64,000 nt of DNA, from the NCBI GenBank assembly GCA_002480565.1, contig DLCK01000084.1, positions 1 to 64,000 of the forward strand, given 5' to 3'. Position numbers and translations under genes: made by a program. Source of the DNA: Phycisphaerales bacterium UBA7800 (GTDB lineage: Bacteria; Planctomycetota; Phycisphaerae; Phycisphaerales; Phycisphaeraceae). This document shows positions 8,493-17,906 of this stretch, piece by piece. The stretch's first letter is position 1. Every line of letters begins with the position of its first letter. The notes beneath the pieces are model-generated. The model ran no database searches and had not been told where the DNA came from. It saw nothing but the letters and a program-made list of their open reading frames with translations.

Positions 8493-9080
8493 ATGAACGA
8501 TAAACCGACCCCAAACGAAGAGATCAATCCAGAGCAGACGCCCGACGAAGCGGCGGAACTGAACATCGACCAACCCGTCGACGAAGCTGCTGAACCTGTT
8601 GAAGAACTCAGTGAAGTCGATCAGCTAAGGCTCGAACTGGATCAAACCAAACAGGCTTTAGCCGATGCCGAAGCACGTGTCCTGCGCGCCAATGCGGACT
8701 ATCAGAACATGGCCCGGCGTTCGATCCAGAACGTCAACTCCGCCCGTGATGAACAGATCATGTCCATGGGACGTGAACTGCTCACGGTCATGGATCAGTT
8801 TGACCATGCACTGGAAATCGACCCGGATAAAACCGACTCCGCGGCCCTGCTTGAAGGTATTCAGATTGTACGCGACACGTTGATGCGAACCTTTGAAGGC
8901 TTTGGCATCAAACGTCTGGAAGTCGAACCGGGAACCGAATTTGATCCCAACGTCCACGAAGCACTCATGCGGCAGGATGCTGATGGGATCGAATCCAATC
9001 ATGTCACCATGCAGCTTCAACCAGGCTATATCCTCAAGGAAAAAACACTCCGTCCCGCCAAGGTCGCAGTGGCTCAGTAA
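8493..9080 (+). CDS. grpE: nucleotide exchange factor GrpE
   Basis: This 195-residue protein is the nucleotide exchange factor for DnaK. An acidic N-terminal tail (about 1-45) precedes a long helix (LRLELDQTKQALADAEARVL) and a C-terminal beta domain ending GYILKEKTLRPAKVAVAQ, the usual GrpE signature region. It starts two bases after the dnaJ stop, consistent with translational coupling. Confidence 0.93.
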   Translation: MNDKPTPNEEINPEQTPDEAAELNIDQPVDEAAEPVEELSEVDQLRLELDQTKQALADAEARVLRANADYQNMARRSIQNVNSARDEQIMSMGRELLTVMDQFDHALEIDPDKTDSAALLEGIQIVRDTLMRTFEGFGIKRLEVEPGTEFDPNVHEALMRQDADGIESNHVTMQLQPGYILKEKTLRPAKVAVAQ

Positions 9081-9084
9081 CATG

Positions 9085-9199
9085 GAATTTCGAATTTATT
9101 GATTTCGAAATTTCGGATTTATTTCAAATACCGATACTTGCCTGCAATCAACACCAACGACTGCGGCAATTCGAAATTCGAAATTCAAAATCCGAAATC
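9085..9199. repeat. AT-rich heptamer-word repeat with inverted copies
   Basis: The spacer after grpE is made of seven-base words such as GAAATTC and GAATTTC. A 13-base inverted pair lies at 9085-9097 and 9174-9186, and a second inverted pair (TTTCGGATTT and its complement) at 9111-9120 and 9188-9197. The pairings cross, so only one stem can form at a time. I see no T-run. It belongs with the other heptamer repeats in this window. Confidence 0.5.
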
Positions 9200-9214
9200 A
9201 AAAAGGAACCCGCC

Positions 9215-9577
9215 ATGCCAACTTATGAATATCGCTGCGATGCCTGCGGCCACGAACTTGAAGAATTCCAATCCATGAGCGCCAAGCCACTCAAGAAGTG
9301 TCCTGAGTGTGGCAAAAGCAAGCTCAAACGACTCATCGGTATCGGTGCAGGCGTTATCTTCAAAGGCTCAGGTTTCTACGAAACCGACTACCGTGACAAA
9401 AGCTATTCCAAGGACGCCAAAGCGGACAAAGAGTCCGCCAAGACAGCTGAAAGTACATCGTCAGACAGCAAGTCGGAAACAAAAACCGACACGAAGAAAT
9501 CCGACACCGCAAGCAAATCCGAAAGTGCTCCCAAGAAGTCGGACGCCAAACCCAAGGCCGAGAAAAAAACCAAGTAA
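9215..9577 (+). CDS. FmdB family zinc-ribbon protein
   Basis: This 120-residue protein has an N-terminal FmdB/CxxC zinc ribbon: MPTYEYRCDACGHELEEF, then CPECGKSKLKRLIG. About 55 residues of low-complexity Lys/Ser/Asp sequence follow, probably disordered. The family name comes from a putative regulator of formamidase; the molecular role is unknown. AAAAAGGAA upstream serves as a ribosome binding site. It is the last gene of the chaperone block and is followed by a terminator. Confidence 0.8.
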   Translation: MPTYEYRCDACGHELEEFQSMSAKPLKKCPECGKSKLKRLIGIGAGVIFKGSGFYETDYRDKSYSKDAKADKESAKTAESTSSDSKSETKTDTKKSDTASKSESAPKKSDAKPKAEKKTK

Positions 9578-9618
9578 AGGCATCAGCGACACGCAGTGTC
9601 GCAGCTATTTCAAGTATC

Positions 9619-9656
9619 AAAAAACGACGCGCATCGCATGGTGCACGTCGTTTTTT
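9619..9656. terminator. bidirectional intrinsic terminator
   Basis: The stem AAAAAACGACG (9619-9629) pairs with CGTCGTTTTTT (9646-9656), giving a T-run on both strands. It lies between the convergent fmdB-like gene and the pilT-like gene that ends at 9737, so it can stop transcription from either side. Confidence 0.75.
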
Positions 9657-9736
9657 AATTTAATCATTGTCTTGCAACCCCAAACCGCCAGATGAACGAA
9701 GTGAATCTGACGGGTTCCATTGCAACACAAACTTGA

Positions 9737-10831
9737 TCACGCTTCGTCGTCCTCGTCTTCTTCTTTCCAGACGCCTTTATCGCGGAAGGGTTCGAAGGTC
9801 TTCTTGTTGAATGCTTTCATGAACGCATCTTCGCCGGTGATCTGGCCGTCTTTAAAGAGCTTCATCAAACCCTGGTCCATGAGCTGCATGCCATCCTGTC
9901 GTCCGATTTCGATCATGGAGGTGATCTTGCTGATGGCACCTTCGCGGATCATGTTGGACATGCCTTCTTTGCGGATGAGTACTTCATGACAGGCGACACG
10001 TCCGCCACTGACTTTTTTAAGCAGCAACTGGGAGACAACCGCCTGAATACTCTCAGCAAGCATGGTTCGGATCATGGGTTGACGGCCTGCGGGGAAGACG
10101 TCAATCACCCGGTCGATGGTCTTGGAAGCTGAGTTGGTATGCAACGTACCGAACACCAACAGCCCCAGTTCCGCAGCAGTGAGCGCCAAGCTGATGGTTT
10201 CCAGGTCACGCATTTCGCCGACGAGAATCACGTCCGGGTCTTCGCGGACTGCGGCTTTGAGTGCCGATGCAAAACTGTCTGAATGTTGGCCGACTTCCCG
10301 TTGGGTGATGACGGACTTTTCATTTTCATGGACAAATTCGATGGGGTCTTCAATCGTGATCACATGCTTTTTGTACGTGCGATTGATTAGATTGATGATG
10401 GCTGCGAGCGTCGTGGATTTACCTGAACCTGTTGGGCCGGTGACCAGCACCAGACCGCTCCGCAGGTGCGCGAGATTGGCCACGGACTCTTGTAATCCCA
10501 AGTCTTCGACGGTGAGAATTTTATCAGGAATCTGACGAAAGACCGCACCGTACCCGTGGACTTGTTGGAGGTAATTACAACGAAAACGGGCAACTCCTTC
10601 CAAGCCGTAGGCGAAGTCCAGATCGCCAGTTTGTTCGTAGGTTCGCCATTGGTGCGGGCGACAGATTTCTTTGAGATAGTTGAGCATGCCTTGCTGATCA
10701 AGATTGGGTTCACCCTTGATGGACTGCAGCGTGCCATGAATGCGATACTTGGGAGGCTGGCCTTCGAGTAAATGAAGGTCACTTGCGTTATCGTCTTTAA
10801 CTTTGCGAAACAGTCGGTCGATATCTGCCAT
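9737..10831 (-). CDS. pilT: PilT-type type IV pilus/twitching ATPase
   Basis: This 364-residue hexameric ATPase resembles PilT, which drives retraction of type IV pili. Seen in the sequence: an N-terminal PAS-like region, Walker A GPTGSGKST, the Walker B region ILVGEMRDLETI and the histidine box GTLHTNSASKTIDRVIDVF. The C-terminus is extended and acidic (KEEDEDDEA). It lies downstream of and in the same direction as a second PilT-like gene, separated by a large hairpin (10840-10941). Pilus structural genes are absent here apart from a distant pseudopilin. Confidence 0.92.
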   Translation of the reverse strand: MADIDRLFRKVKDDNASDLHLLEGQPPKYRIHGTLQSIKGEPNLDQQGMLNYLKEICRPHQWRTYEQTGDLDFAYGLEGVARFRCNYLQQVHGYGAVFRQIPDKILTVEDLGLQESVANLAHLRSGLVLVTGPTGSGKSTTLAAIINLINRTYKKHVITIEDPIEFVHENEKSVITQREVGQHSDSFASALKAAVREDPDVILVGEMRDLETISLALTAAELGLLVFGTLHTNSASKTIDRVIDVFPAGRQPMIRTMLAESIQAVVSQLLLKKVSGGRVACHEVLIRKEGMSNMIREGAISKITSMIEIGRQDGMQLMDQGLMKLFKDGQITGEDAFMKAFNKKTFEPFRDKGVWKEEDEDDEA

Positions 10832-10839
10832 TTTATTCA

Positions 10840-10941
10840 GGGACTAGCGACTAGCGACTAGGGACTAGGGAAAAGACATACAAGTCATTGAATTGGCTTT
10901 ATTGCCTTTTCCCTAGTCCCTAGTCGCTAGTTCCTAGTCCC
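10840..10941. repeat. 36-bp inverted heptamer repeat between the two pilT-like genes
   Basis: The left arm (10840-10875) and right arm (10906-10941) are inverted copies matching at 34 of 36 positions, with a 30-base loop. Each arm is built from seven-base words GGGACTA and GCGACTA. The hairpin would form in the mRNA between the two cotranscribed ATPase genes. It has no T-run, so it is probably a stability element or a repeat-family insertion. Confidence 0.7.
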
Positions 10942-10946
10942 TCTCC

Positions 10947-12644
10947 TTACCTAAACCGCTTGGGATTTTCTGAGACTTTCAGTGCATCTTCCTTGTTGAT
11001 CAGACCTTTCTGGATCAACACATCCAACGAATCATCCATCATGACCTGACCTTGTTTTCGGCCGGTCTGCATCAGTGACGGGAGTTGGTAAGTCTTGGCA
11101 TCACGGATGAGATTGGAAACCGCATTCACGACATTGAGCACTTCCAATGCCACAACGCGTCCCTTGCCATCCTTGCGGGGAATCAGGGACTGTGAAATGA
11201 CACCTCGCAACGACTCGGAAAGCATCGCTCGAATCTGTGCCTGTTGGTCTTCGGGGAAGACGTCGATGATGCGGTCGATGGTTCTTGCTGCGGACTTGGT
11301 CTGCAAGGTTCCGATGACAAGGTGACCGGTTTCGGCAGCACGGATAGCCAGTGAGACGGTTTCCAGGTCTCGCATTTCACCGATCATGATCACATCGGGG
11401 TCTTCACGCAAGGAAGCCTTCAGTGCCGTTGCAAATGAGTCGGTATGCACGGGCACCTGACGTTGGGTGACGTTACATCCTTTGGAAGGATGCAGGAATT
11501 CGACGGGGTCTTCAACGGTAATAATGTGATCGTTGCGCGACTCATTGATCAGGTCAATCATGGCTGCTGCTGTGGTGGTCTTCCCACAACCTGCTGGCCC
11601 GGTGACCAGAACGAGTCCTTGATGGTATTCAGTGAAACTGGCAAGGGTCTTGGGCAAGCCGAGTTTTTCGAGTGTCGGGATTTCCTTGGGGATATATCGG
11701 AAGATAATCGACGGGCCACGGAATTGTTGCAGGGCATTGACACGGAATCGGCCGATGCCTGGGAAGTCCAACGAAAAGTCGATGTCATGGGTTCGCAGAA
11801 ATTGCTGCTGCTGTTTTTCATCCATGAAACCCAATGCCATGACATTGGCCTGTTCAGGTGTCAGTGGTGGGAGTTCGGTATACGCCAATGAACCATTGAG
11901 TCGGAAAAAGGGAGGCGAACCCGCTGAGAGATGGATATCAGAACAGCCGAGTTTGACGCCCTTCTTAAGTAACTTCAATGCCATCGGATCAATCTGACCC
12001 GGCGGGACCGGACTGCGAAAGTGTTCGTCGATGTCATCAGGATCATCACTATCCTGGGCAAGGACTGAAGCAGGTGTATGAGCTGTCAGTGATGCACGAC
12101 CGAATTTGGGAAGCGACTCACCTTTGCTTGCCCCCAGTCGCGAACTGTCTTCAAATCCTTTGACGAGTTTCTGTGGCGTGATCTCATCCGAAAGATCAAT
12201 CTTTTCAGAGTCGTCCACATGATGAGCCATATTTTCTTCATGGTTGGCAGCGGCCTGATCGCCCCAGCCAACTTCATCGGCTTTGTTCAAGTCAGCAGCT
12301 TCACCGACATCGCCCGCAAGCCCGTAACTCGAACCGCCGGAGTCCATGGCATCCTCTTGAGGGTCATCCATCGGAACCGGCTCATCCAACTCCTCGGGAT
12401 CATCATCCATCCCGCCCACTGAATCGGCAATGGCCAGACGTTCCTTTTCCTTGGCAAGTTTGGATTTGTAAACCTGCAGGAGCTTCGCACCCACCTCTTG
12501 GGGGATCATGTTACTGACCACCAGTCGCTCGATGCATTGTTCGGGCGTGGTGTGCTTGGTAAAGAAGAAGTTGAGATCCTTCTCGGACAGCAACTTATTG
12601 TGCAGGATGATAAGCTTGAAAACTTGGCGATCAAGATCAGACAT
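10947..12644 (-). CDS. PilT/PilU-like ATPase with long N-terminal extension
   Basis: This 565-residue protein has an N-terminal helical region (about 1-65), an acidic linker (about 75-215) and a C-terminal PilT-like ATPase. Walker A is GPAGCGKTT and the Walker B region is MIGEMRDLETV. The histidine box reads GTLQTKSAARTIDRIIDVF, so the usual His of TLHT is Gln. It is about 200 residues longer than PilT. A PilU-like accessory motor is the likeliest reading. It is the first gene of the pair with pilT. Confidence 0.87.
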   Translation of the reverse strand: MSDLDRQVFKLIILHNKLLSEKDLNFFFTKHTTPEQCIERLVVSNMIPQEVGAKLLQVYKSKLAKEKERLAIADSVGGMDDDPEELDEPVPMDDPQEDAMDSGGSSYGLAGDVGEAADLNKADEVGWGDQAAANHEENMAHHVDDSEKIDLSDEITPQKLVKGFEDSSRLGASKGESLPKFGRASLTAHTPASVLAQDSDDPDDIDEHFRSPVPPGQIDPMALKLLKKGVKLGCSDIHLSAGSPPFFRLNGSLAYTELPPLTPEQANVMALGFMDEKQQQQFLRTHDIDFSLDFPGIGRFRVNALQQFRGPSIIFRYIPKEIPTLEKLGLPKTLASFTEYHQGLVLVTGPAGCGKTTTAAAMIDLINESRNDHIITVEDPVEFLHPSKGCNVTQRQVPVHTDSFATALKASLREDPDVIMIGEMRDLETVSLAIRAAETGHLVIGTLQTKSAARTIDRIIDVFPEDQQAQIRAMLSESLRGVISQSLIPRKDGKGRVVALEVLNVVNAVSNLIRDAKTYQLPSLMQTGRKQGQVMMDDSLDVLIQKGLINKEDALKVSENPKRFR

Positions 12645-12762
12645 GGACTTATTGTGCCTCGCTCTTCCTATGGGATACCAATAAGGTATCGCACAGTCAC
12701 CGGGTCGACAAGGTTAAAATGCGTCTTTGGTCTGATGTTCTGACTTGATTGTCAAAATGATG

Positions 12763-14667
12763 TCAAATCTTAAAGCGACCAATGGACTGCTGAAGCACCT
12801 TGGCCTGCTTTGAAAGTGTTGTGGTGGCTTGGGCGGCGGACGCCATGGAGGCATTGGTCTGACCAGCCATTTCTGTGATGGCTTCCACATTGTGATTGAT
12901 GCACGCAGCTGATTGTGCCTGCTCCTGTGATCCCGATGCAATTTTCTGAATCTCTTGATTCACATCGCTGGCACGTTTGACAATTCGCTGTAGACTCTCG
13001 CCGGCCTGCTGAGCCATTTGCATGCCATCATTGACCTGGTCAGTTCCTGCTTGAATTTGCGTCACCGCATGACGGGTTTCATCCTGAATCACCTGTATGG
13101 AATCTGCAATTTCCGAAGTCGCAGCGGTGGTCCGATCAGCCAACTTGCGAACCGCATTGGCGACAACTGAAAAGCCCTGCCCATGCTTCCCGGCGCGTGC
13201 CGCTTCAATGGCTGCGTTAAGTGCAAGTAAATTCGTCTGCTCAGCAATGTCATTGATCACATTGATGATCTGCCCAATTTGCTGCCCATGTTCACCAAGT
13301 CGGGCAATGGATTGTGACGTCACCGAAACAGACTCATGAATGCCCTGCATGCCGGTGACAGTCTGTTCCACATGCGTCCCACCTTCCAAGGCCAACTCGC
13401 GCGCATCGGCAGCGCATTGCGTGGTCTGGCCGGCCTGATCAGTCATGTGCATGGCGGTGGCGGACATCTGTTCAATGGCAGCTGAGACCTCGAACATCTG
13501 CCGTTCCTGTTGTGCAACGGTCTGGGACATTTCTTCATGACTCGAAGCAATTTCGTAAGCCGATTTTGCCACATGATCCGTGGTGTTACGGGCCTCTGCA
13601 ATGAGCTGTCGCAGGTCATCAAGAAAGGTATTAAACGCACGAGCCAACTCGCCGAATTCATCTTTGCGGTGATGGAATTCCACACGTTGTGTCAGATCGC
13701 CTTCGCCTTCAGAAATATCCTTGAATCGTGCAACGAGCATCCGCAATGGATTGACAATTGACCGACTGATGAGTGTCGCCACCACCAGCCCAAGCCCCAC
13801 AACTGATCCCATGAGAATCAACATCAGATTCTGTGACCAACCTAAAAGGTTCAATACACGGTTGCCCTTGTGGTCAATCGAAGTCATGGCATATCGACCA
13901 ATGTCTGAAACCTTCTCAATGAGTTGATCATGGGTTGTATTCATGGATGCCAATGCCTGGGCAATTTGTTTGTCGGCATTGACGATGTCGCTGACCCCTT
14001 GATAATAATTATCCCATAGCTTGCGAATTTCACTTTTCTTTTCACTTGGAATATCTGCATCAAGCATCATTATTTTAAACGTTTGGATTCGCTGTTTGAT
14101 TTTGTCCAGATATTTTGGATCACCTCGAAGCAAATAATCTTTTTCATGTCGGCGACACATCAAAACAAGAACAGTCAAATCAGGTAGTTGATATGCATTT
14201 ACTGCACTTTCAATATCATGCACTGCTTTTCGCAGCGCACCTTCAAGACCTTGCTTGTGAGTTAATCCGCGGTGCTTATGAATGGAAACAACTTGTTGAA
14301 ATTGGTCAGAAAATAATTGTGTCTCCTGAAGCGCCTCGTCGATTTGCTGGCGTTTGGAAGTGTCCAACACCATGCTATGTAGTGATGCAAGTTCCTCAAC
14401 TGTCTTTTTGATTTGTATGTTGAAATTTTGGACATGATCAAGATTACGATTAAACAGAAATCGGATCGCCTGATCATCAGCAGTTTTAAGGGCGATTTGT
14501 GCGTTCTGAGCATTTTTCAATTCCATCACATCGCGTTGAATCATCTGCCGAGTCATCTTGCTGGTATTGCCAGACAGCCACCAACTCACCCCGCAACCGA
14601 CGCCTGCCAAGAGAACCAACAATGTGAAACCTATGGACAGACGTTGTTTGATACTGACTGAAAACAT
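12763..14667 (-). CDS. methyl-accepting chemotaxis protein
   Basis: This 634-residue chemoreceptor should signal to CheA/CheW. The start at 14667 is preferred because GGAGGTC lies six bases upstream (14674-14680) and the protein then begins MFSVSIKQRLSIG, directly before the first membrane segment; an upstream in-frame start at 14736 adds residues with no support. A helical periplasmic domain (about 35-290), a second membrane segment (LMLILMGSVVGLGLVVATL), HAMP and a long cytoplasmic coiled coil follow. The hairpin tip has the signature EQTNLLALNAAIEAARAG. No CheR-docking pentapeptide is seen at the C-terminus. No che genes are nearby. Confidence 0.93.
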   Translation of the reverse strand: MFSVSIKQRLSIGFTLLVLLAGVGCGVSWWLSGNTSKMTRQMIQRDVMELKNAQNAQIALKTADDQAIRFLFNRNLDHVQNFNIQIKKTVEELASLHSMVLDTSKRQQIDEALQETQLFSDQFQQVVSIHKHRGLTHKQGLEGALRKAVHDIESAVNAYQLPDLTVLVLMCRRHEKDYLLRGDPKYLDKIKQRIQTFKIMMLDADIPSEKKSEIRKLWDNYYQGVSDIVNADKQIAQALASMNTTHDQLIEKVSDIGRYAMTSIDHKGNRVLNLLGWSQNLMLILMGSVVGLGLVVATLISRSIVNPLRMLVARFKDISEGEGDLTQRVEFHHRKDEFGELARAFNTFLDDLRQLIAEARNTTDHVAKSAYEIASSHEEMSQTVAQQERQMFEVSAAIEQMSATAMHMTDQAGQTTQCAADARELALEGGTHVEQTVTGMQGIHESVSVTSQSIARLGEHGQQIGQIINVINDIAEQTNLLALNAAIEAARAGKHGQGFSVVANAVRKLADRTTAATSEIADSIQVIQDETRHAVTQIQAGTDQVNDGMQMAQQAGESLQRIVKRASDVNQEIQKIASGSQEQAQSAACINHNVEAITEMAGQTNASMASAAQATTTLSKQAKVLQQSIGRFKI

Positions 14668-14985
14668 ATGCAAGACCTCCAGTGGATCTAAAATGACAGA
14701 CTGTCTTTGGATGCGCATGCAAAACATCATGCGCATTCAAAAATTGTCCACATTGACAATGATTAAAAATATATTGAAAGGAAGTCGTTGATACAGGTAA
14801 GGAACAAGCATCCATACCAGAATCTATGAGAATACTTCCCCCCCTTCGACACACACCCCAGCGTGAGTCGTTTATACCCTTTGAGGGTATCGGGCATTTA
14901 CCAATCCATCTCAATAGACTGCTGGATATTTGATCGTTTTAACAATATTAAAACAGGAAATAAAGAAGCCCTATTTCATACTTGT
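14668..14985. other. intergenic region upstream of the chemoreceptor
   Basis: This 318-base gap separates the permease stop from the chemoreceptor start. It contains a perfect palindrome ATACCCT-TTG-AGGGTAT at 14874-14890, which could be an operator or a small hairpin. No T-run follows it. I see no gene here. Confidence 0.4.
14874..14890. promoter_or_regulatory. perfect 17-bp palindrome
   Basis: Arms ATACCCT and AGGGTAT surround a TTG centre. It lies about 205 bases upstream of the chemoreceptor start and about 95 bases past the permease stop. The function is inferred only from symmetry. Confidence 0.35.
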
Positions 14986-16218
14986 TCAGTCTTGCTTTGA
15001 TGAACAGCAATTCTGATCAGTAGCAGGTAGAGCCTCTAGATTTGAAGCACAACAACTGCTTGGTTTCACTGAAGCAGGTGTACTGCTGCAACAGGATTTG
15101 GGTGAACTTGCAGCAGAGAATTTACCGCGCCAGTAGGAAACAAACTTGACCAGCATTGCTGCGCCCAGTAACCCCATCGCGCCATAACTCAGCCATGTCG
15201 GGAGCATCTGGCCATGTTCATGAACCTGTTCGGTGATATTGCCAAGATTCATTTGGCCGATGAGCGCATCAAGTCCAAGTCCAAATGCGATTGATCCTAC
15301 GGCAACACCGATGAGATAGATCGCCGCGGTCTTGTTGCCCAACTCTTTGCGGATGATACCTACGGTTCCAAGGTTGGTTGCCGGCCCAGCCAAGAGGAAG
15401 ACCAACACCGTGCCGGGGCTGACACCTGCAATGAGCATTGATGCCGCGACAGGAGTCGATGAAGTTGCGCAGATATACATGGGTATCCCCACAAGCACCA
15501 TCAACACCATGGCCGGCAAACCACTGCCCCACGATGCAATCTGCCCCTGCGACACAAAGGTATTGATCAATGCAGCAAGCAGCAATCCGACCATCAACCA
15601 GAATGCAATGTCATCAAAAAGGCTTTTCATTGATTGATAGCATTCAACGAACATGGCTTTGAAATCAATCCTCGCCTTGGTCGAACAAGTGGACTGGCTA
15701 CCACCACTACAACAACACGACTTTTTCTCAGGCTCAGGTTTTTCACTCTCACAGCAACTGGGTGTTTGCGTATTCGACTCGGTGTCATTGCTTTTACTGG
15801 CAGTATGGTCGGATTCTCCAACAAACAGAGAAACGGAAAACCCTGTAGCGACTGCAATCACAATCGCAGCAACAGGTCGGGCAATCATCAACACCGGGCC
15901 AAGCAGTGCATAACTCAACGCGATGGAGTCCGCGCCATTCTCCGGGGTGGCAATCAAAAAGGATGTGGTCGCACCGCGCGTTGCTCCACTTCGACGAATG
16001 GCTAACGCAGCTGGGACAACACTACAGGAACACAATGGCAACGGCGTGCCCAACAATGCTGCATTGATCACCGGCATGATCCCCGGCCCCCCCAGCCAAC
16101 GATTCAACCATGCGACGGGGATCAAAACCTTGATCAAACCCGCAACGATTAAACCAAACAATAACCATGGAGCTGCATCCAGACTCACCGCTAACAGATT
16201 CTCAAAGAAAGTACTCAT
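14986..16218 (-). CDS. SO_0444-type Cu/Zn efflux permease (DUF318 family)
   Basis: This 410-residue polytopic membrane protein resembles the SO_0444 family of permeases, proposed to export copper or zinc and related to ArsP. It opens with MSTFFENLLAVSLDAAPWLL and has the conserved PLPLCSCSVVPAALAIRRSG and ATSSTPVAASMLIAG motifs. Two Cys-rich soluble stretches stand out: about 155-182 (CCES, KKSCCCSGG, STCSTK) and the C-terminus (CCSS, SSCCAS, QNCCSSK). These probably bind metal. No ArsR-type regulator or metal-resistance partner is visible beside it, so substrate specificity is open. Confidence 0.85.
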   Translation of the reverse strand: MSTFFENLLAVSLDAAPWLLFGLIVAGLIKVLIPVAWLNRWLGGPGIMPVINAALLGTPLPLCSCSVVPAALAIRRSGATRGATTSFLIATPENGADSIALSYALLGPVLMIARPVAAIVIAVATGFSVSLFVGESDHTASKSNDTESNTQTPSCCESEKPEPEKKSCCCSGGSQSTCSTKARIDFKAMFVECYQSMKSLFDDIAFWLMVGLLLAALINTFVSQGQIASWGSGLPAMVLMVLVGIPMYICATSSTPVAASMLIAGVSPGTVLVFLLAGPATNLGTVGIIRKELGNKTAAIYLIGVAVGSIAFGLGLDALIGQMNLGNITEQVHEHGQMLPTWLSYGAMGLLGAAMLVKFVSYWRGKFSAASSPKSCCSSTPASVKPSSCCASNLEALPATDQNCCSSKQD

Positions 16219-16343
16219 GATTCATCCATATTACAGCGATTGGGTTTGATACGCTAATTACCAAACTGGCATATAGACAAAATGATTCCAGTTAATCGAC
16301 AAATGTCACGGAAGGTATACCGTGATAATGCGACTATCTCATC

Positions 16344-16370
16344 GCGTTAAACCGAAGTGGTTTGAAACGC
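16344..16370. repeat. REP-like palindrome, divergent copy
   Basis: GCGTTAAACCGAAGTGGTTTG followed by AAACGC forms an imperfect palindrome. It resembles the copies at 34458-34480 and 37569-37591 (core GCTAAACCGCAAGCGGTTT). It lies just after the stop of the leftward gene 16389-17891. Confidence 0.45.
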
Positions 16371-16388
16371 CCAAACCCTGACTGCTAT

Positions 16389-17891
16389 TTAGTGTTTGAT
16401 ATGGTCACGGATGATTTTACACAGCTTATTGGGGTCCGCGGTGTCCAGGCGTTTGAGTATCATCGCCCAGCGGTGCGCCAGGTTCCCTGCCGGATCACGA
16501 CGACGGTGCGAGAATAACGAATCAAATGCAGAGTGATGGCGGCGATAAGCATTTTGAATCTGTTCAAAACGGGTGATAAACGATTGCATGTAAATCTCTG
16601 CAAAGATATCGGCATTGGCTAAACGTCCCTTGCGACGATTGATTGGCACGGCATAGGCTGGAGCATCTTTGGCAAGGTCGTTCTCAAAGTTCATAAACGC
16701 GCCGGTCGGGTCGGCGATCACCATATCGGTCACTTGCCCTGCCGGATTACTCACCAGAATTTCATCACCATCATCAAAGATCACATCATGATCCGGCGTG
16801 GCCCGTCCGACGATGAGATTACTTGCTGCGGCTTTACCGAGCATTTGCGCCAGTGAACGGACAAACTCTGAATCACGCAACTTGGCGGGAAGGACTTTAT
16901 CCGTCGCCACGCCGGAGATGTAATCACGCTGCACGTAAGGTGTCCAGACGCGGTTGCCGTTGAGGTGTTGTTGTTTGCCGTAGTAGCGTTCCTGAATTTT
17001 CCGAGTCATCAACCGGGAGACCAGATTCATGCCAAGCTGTCGGCAAGCCAGACGCCGGTCCATGATAAAGTCGTTGTACTCTTCGGACTCAAGCATGGCC
17101 TGGGTCAGATCTTTACCTTCATCCAATCGTTCGCGAACGCCCCACTTGAGAAACCGAATGATCTGCAATTGATCTTGTGGCGAATCACGTGAACGAAAAT
17201 GCACAAGGTACACTTCACGGCGTCCGCCATCGGCACGTTCCTGTCGATGAGACACCGAGCGTTCGACCTGACCGATATTGATGAACTTGATGTCGTCGTA
17301 TTCACGGATGATGTTGCAGATCAACTCATGAACGATGGCGTTATCCTTGTGCTCAAGGTCTTTGAAGGTGTCGAAGATCAACTCCTTGCCTTCAATCCGC
17401 GCACCGGGCAGCCAGCGAATCTGCATGAAATACTCGTTACCCAGTCCCAAGAGGTCTTCATCTGAAAGCGTGTCATCCCCCTGTGCGATGAGCATGCAAT
17501 ACATTCGATTACGCCACTCGGCCTGATTCACATCATCAATCTGAAAGTCCACCGGGACAACTTCAGCAAGCCGTTCACAGGCACGAGCGTGCATCTGACG
17601 CAACTCAGTCGCCCCATAGGAAGCAATGTCCTGAGGCAGCAGATCGGTTATCTGCATACCGTGACCTGCCATGAAAAGTTGAAGTTCCTGCCAACCCATG
17701 GCGTTGCGGCGGGTAGCCAGGGTTGCCAATTCATTGAGGTGTTGGCGAAGTTCCTCGACACGCATTTTACCCAGCAGACAAAACTGCTGATAGGTAAGCA
17801 CACGTGTCCCGCGGACTGCACAATAGTAGTAGATGGGCTTGCCTTGAACTGCGACTCTCGATCGGTTAATCAAGTGACACATGTCCATCAT
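16389..17891 (-). CDS. conserved-looking protein of unknown function, 500 residues
   Basis: I do not recognise this protein. It is soluble, mixed alpha/beta, rich in charged residues, with no signal peptide or membrane segment. Notable stretches are VIFDDGDEILVSNPAGQVTD and VIADPTGAFMNFENDL near residues 365-405, and a basic helical C-terminus (RRHHSAFDSLFSHRRRDPAG). The DDGDE stretch vaguely recalls kinase-like folds, but no P-loop or DFG motif is certain. It starts 15 bases after the gene at 17907-18344, so the two are probably one operon. Confidence 0.75.
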   Translation of the reverse strand: MMDMCHLINRSRVAVQGKPIYYYCAVRGTRVLTYQQFCLLGKMRVEELRQHLNELATLATRRNAMGWQELQLFMAGHGMQITDLLPQDIASYGATELRQMHARACERLAEVVPVDFQIDDVNQAEWRNRMYCMLIAQGDDTLSDEDLLGLGNEYFMQIRWLPGARIEGKELIFDTFKDLEHKDNAIVHELICNIIREYDDIKFINIGQVERSVSHRQERADGGRREVYLVHFRSRDSPQDQLQIIRFLKWGVRERLDEGKDLTQAMLESEEYNDFIMDRRLACRQLGMNLVSRLMTRKIQERYYGKQQHLNGNRVWTPYVQRDYISGVATDKVLPAKLRDSEFVRSLAQMLGKAAASNLIVGRATPDHDVIFDDGDEILVSNPAGQVTDMVIADPTGAFMNFENDLAKDAPAYAVPINRRKGRLANADIFAEIYMQSFITRFEQIQNAYRRHHSAFDSLFSHRRRDPAGNLAHRWAMILKRLDTADPNKLCKIIRDHIKH

Positions 17892-17906
17892 CGAGCGTGG
17901 CAGAGG

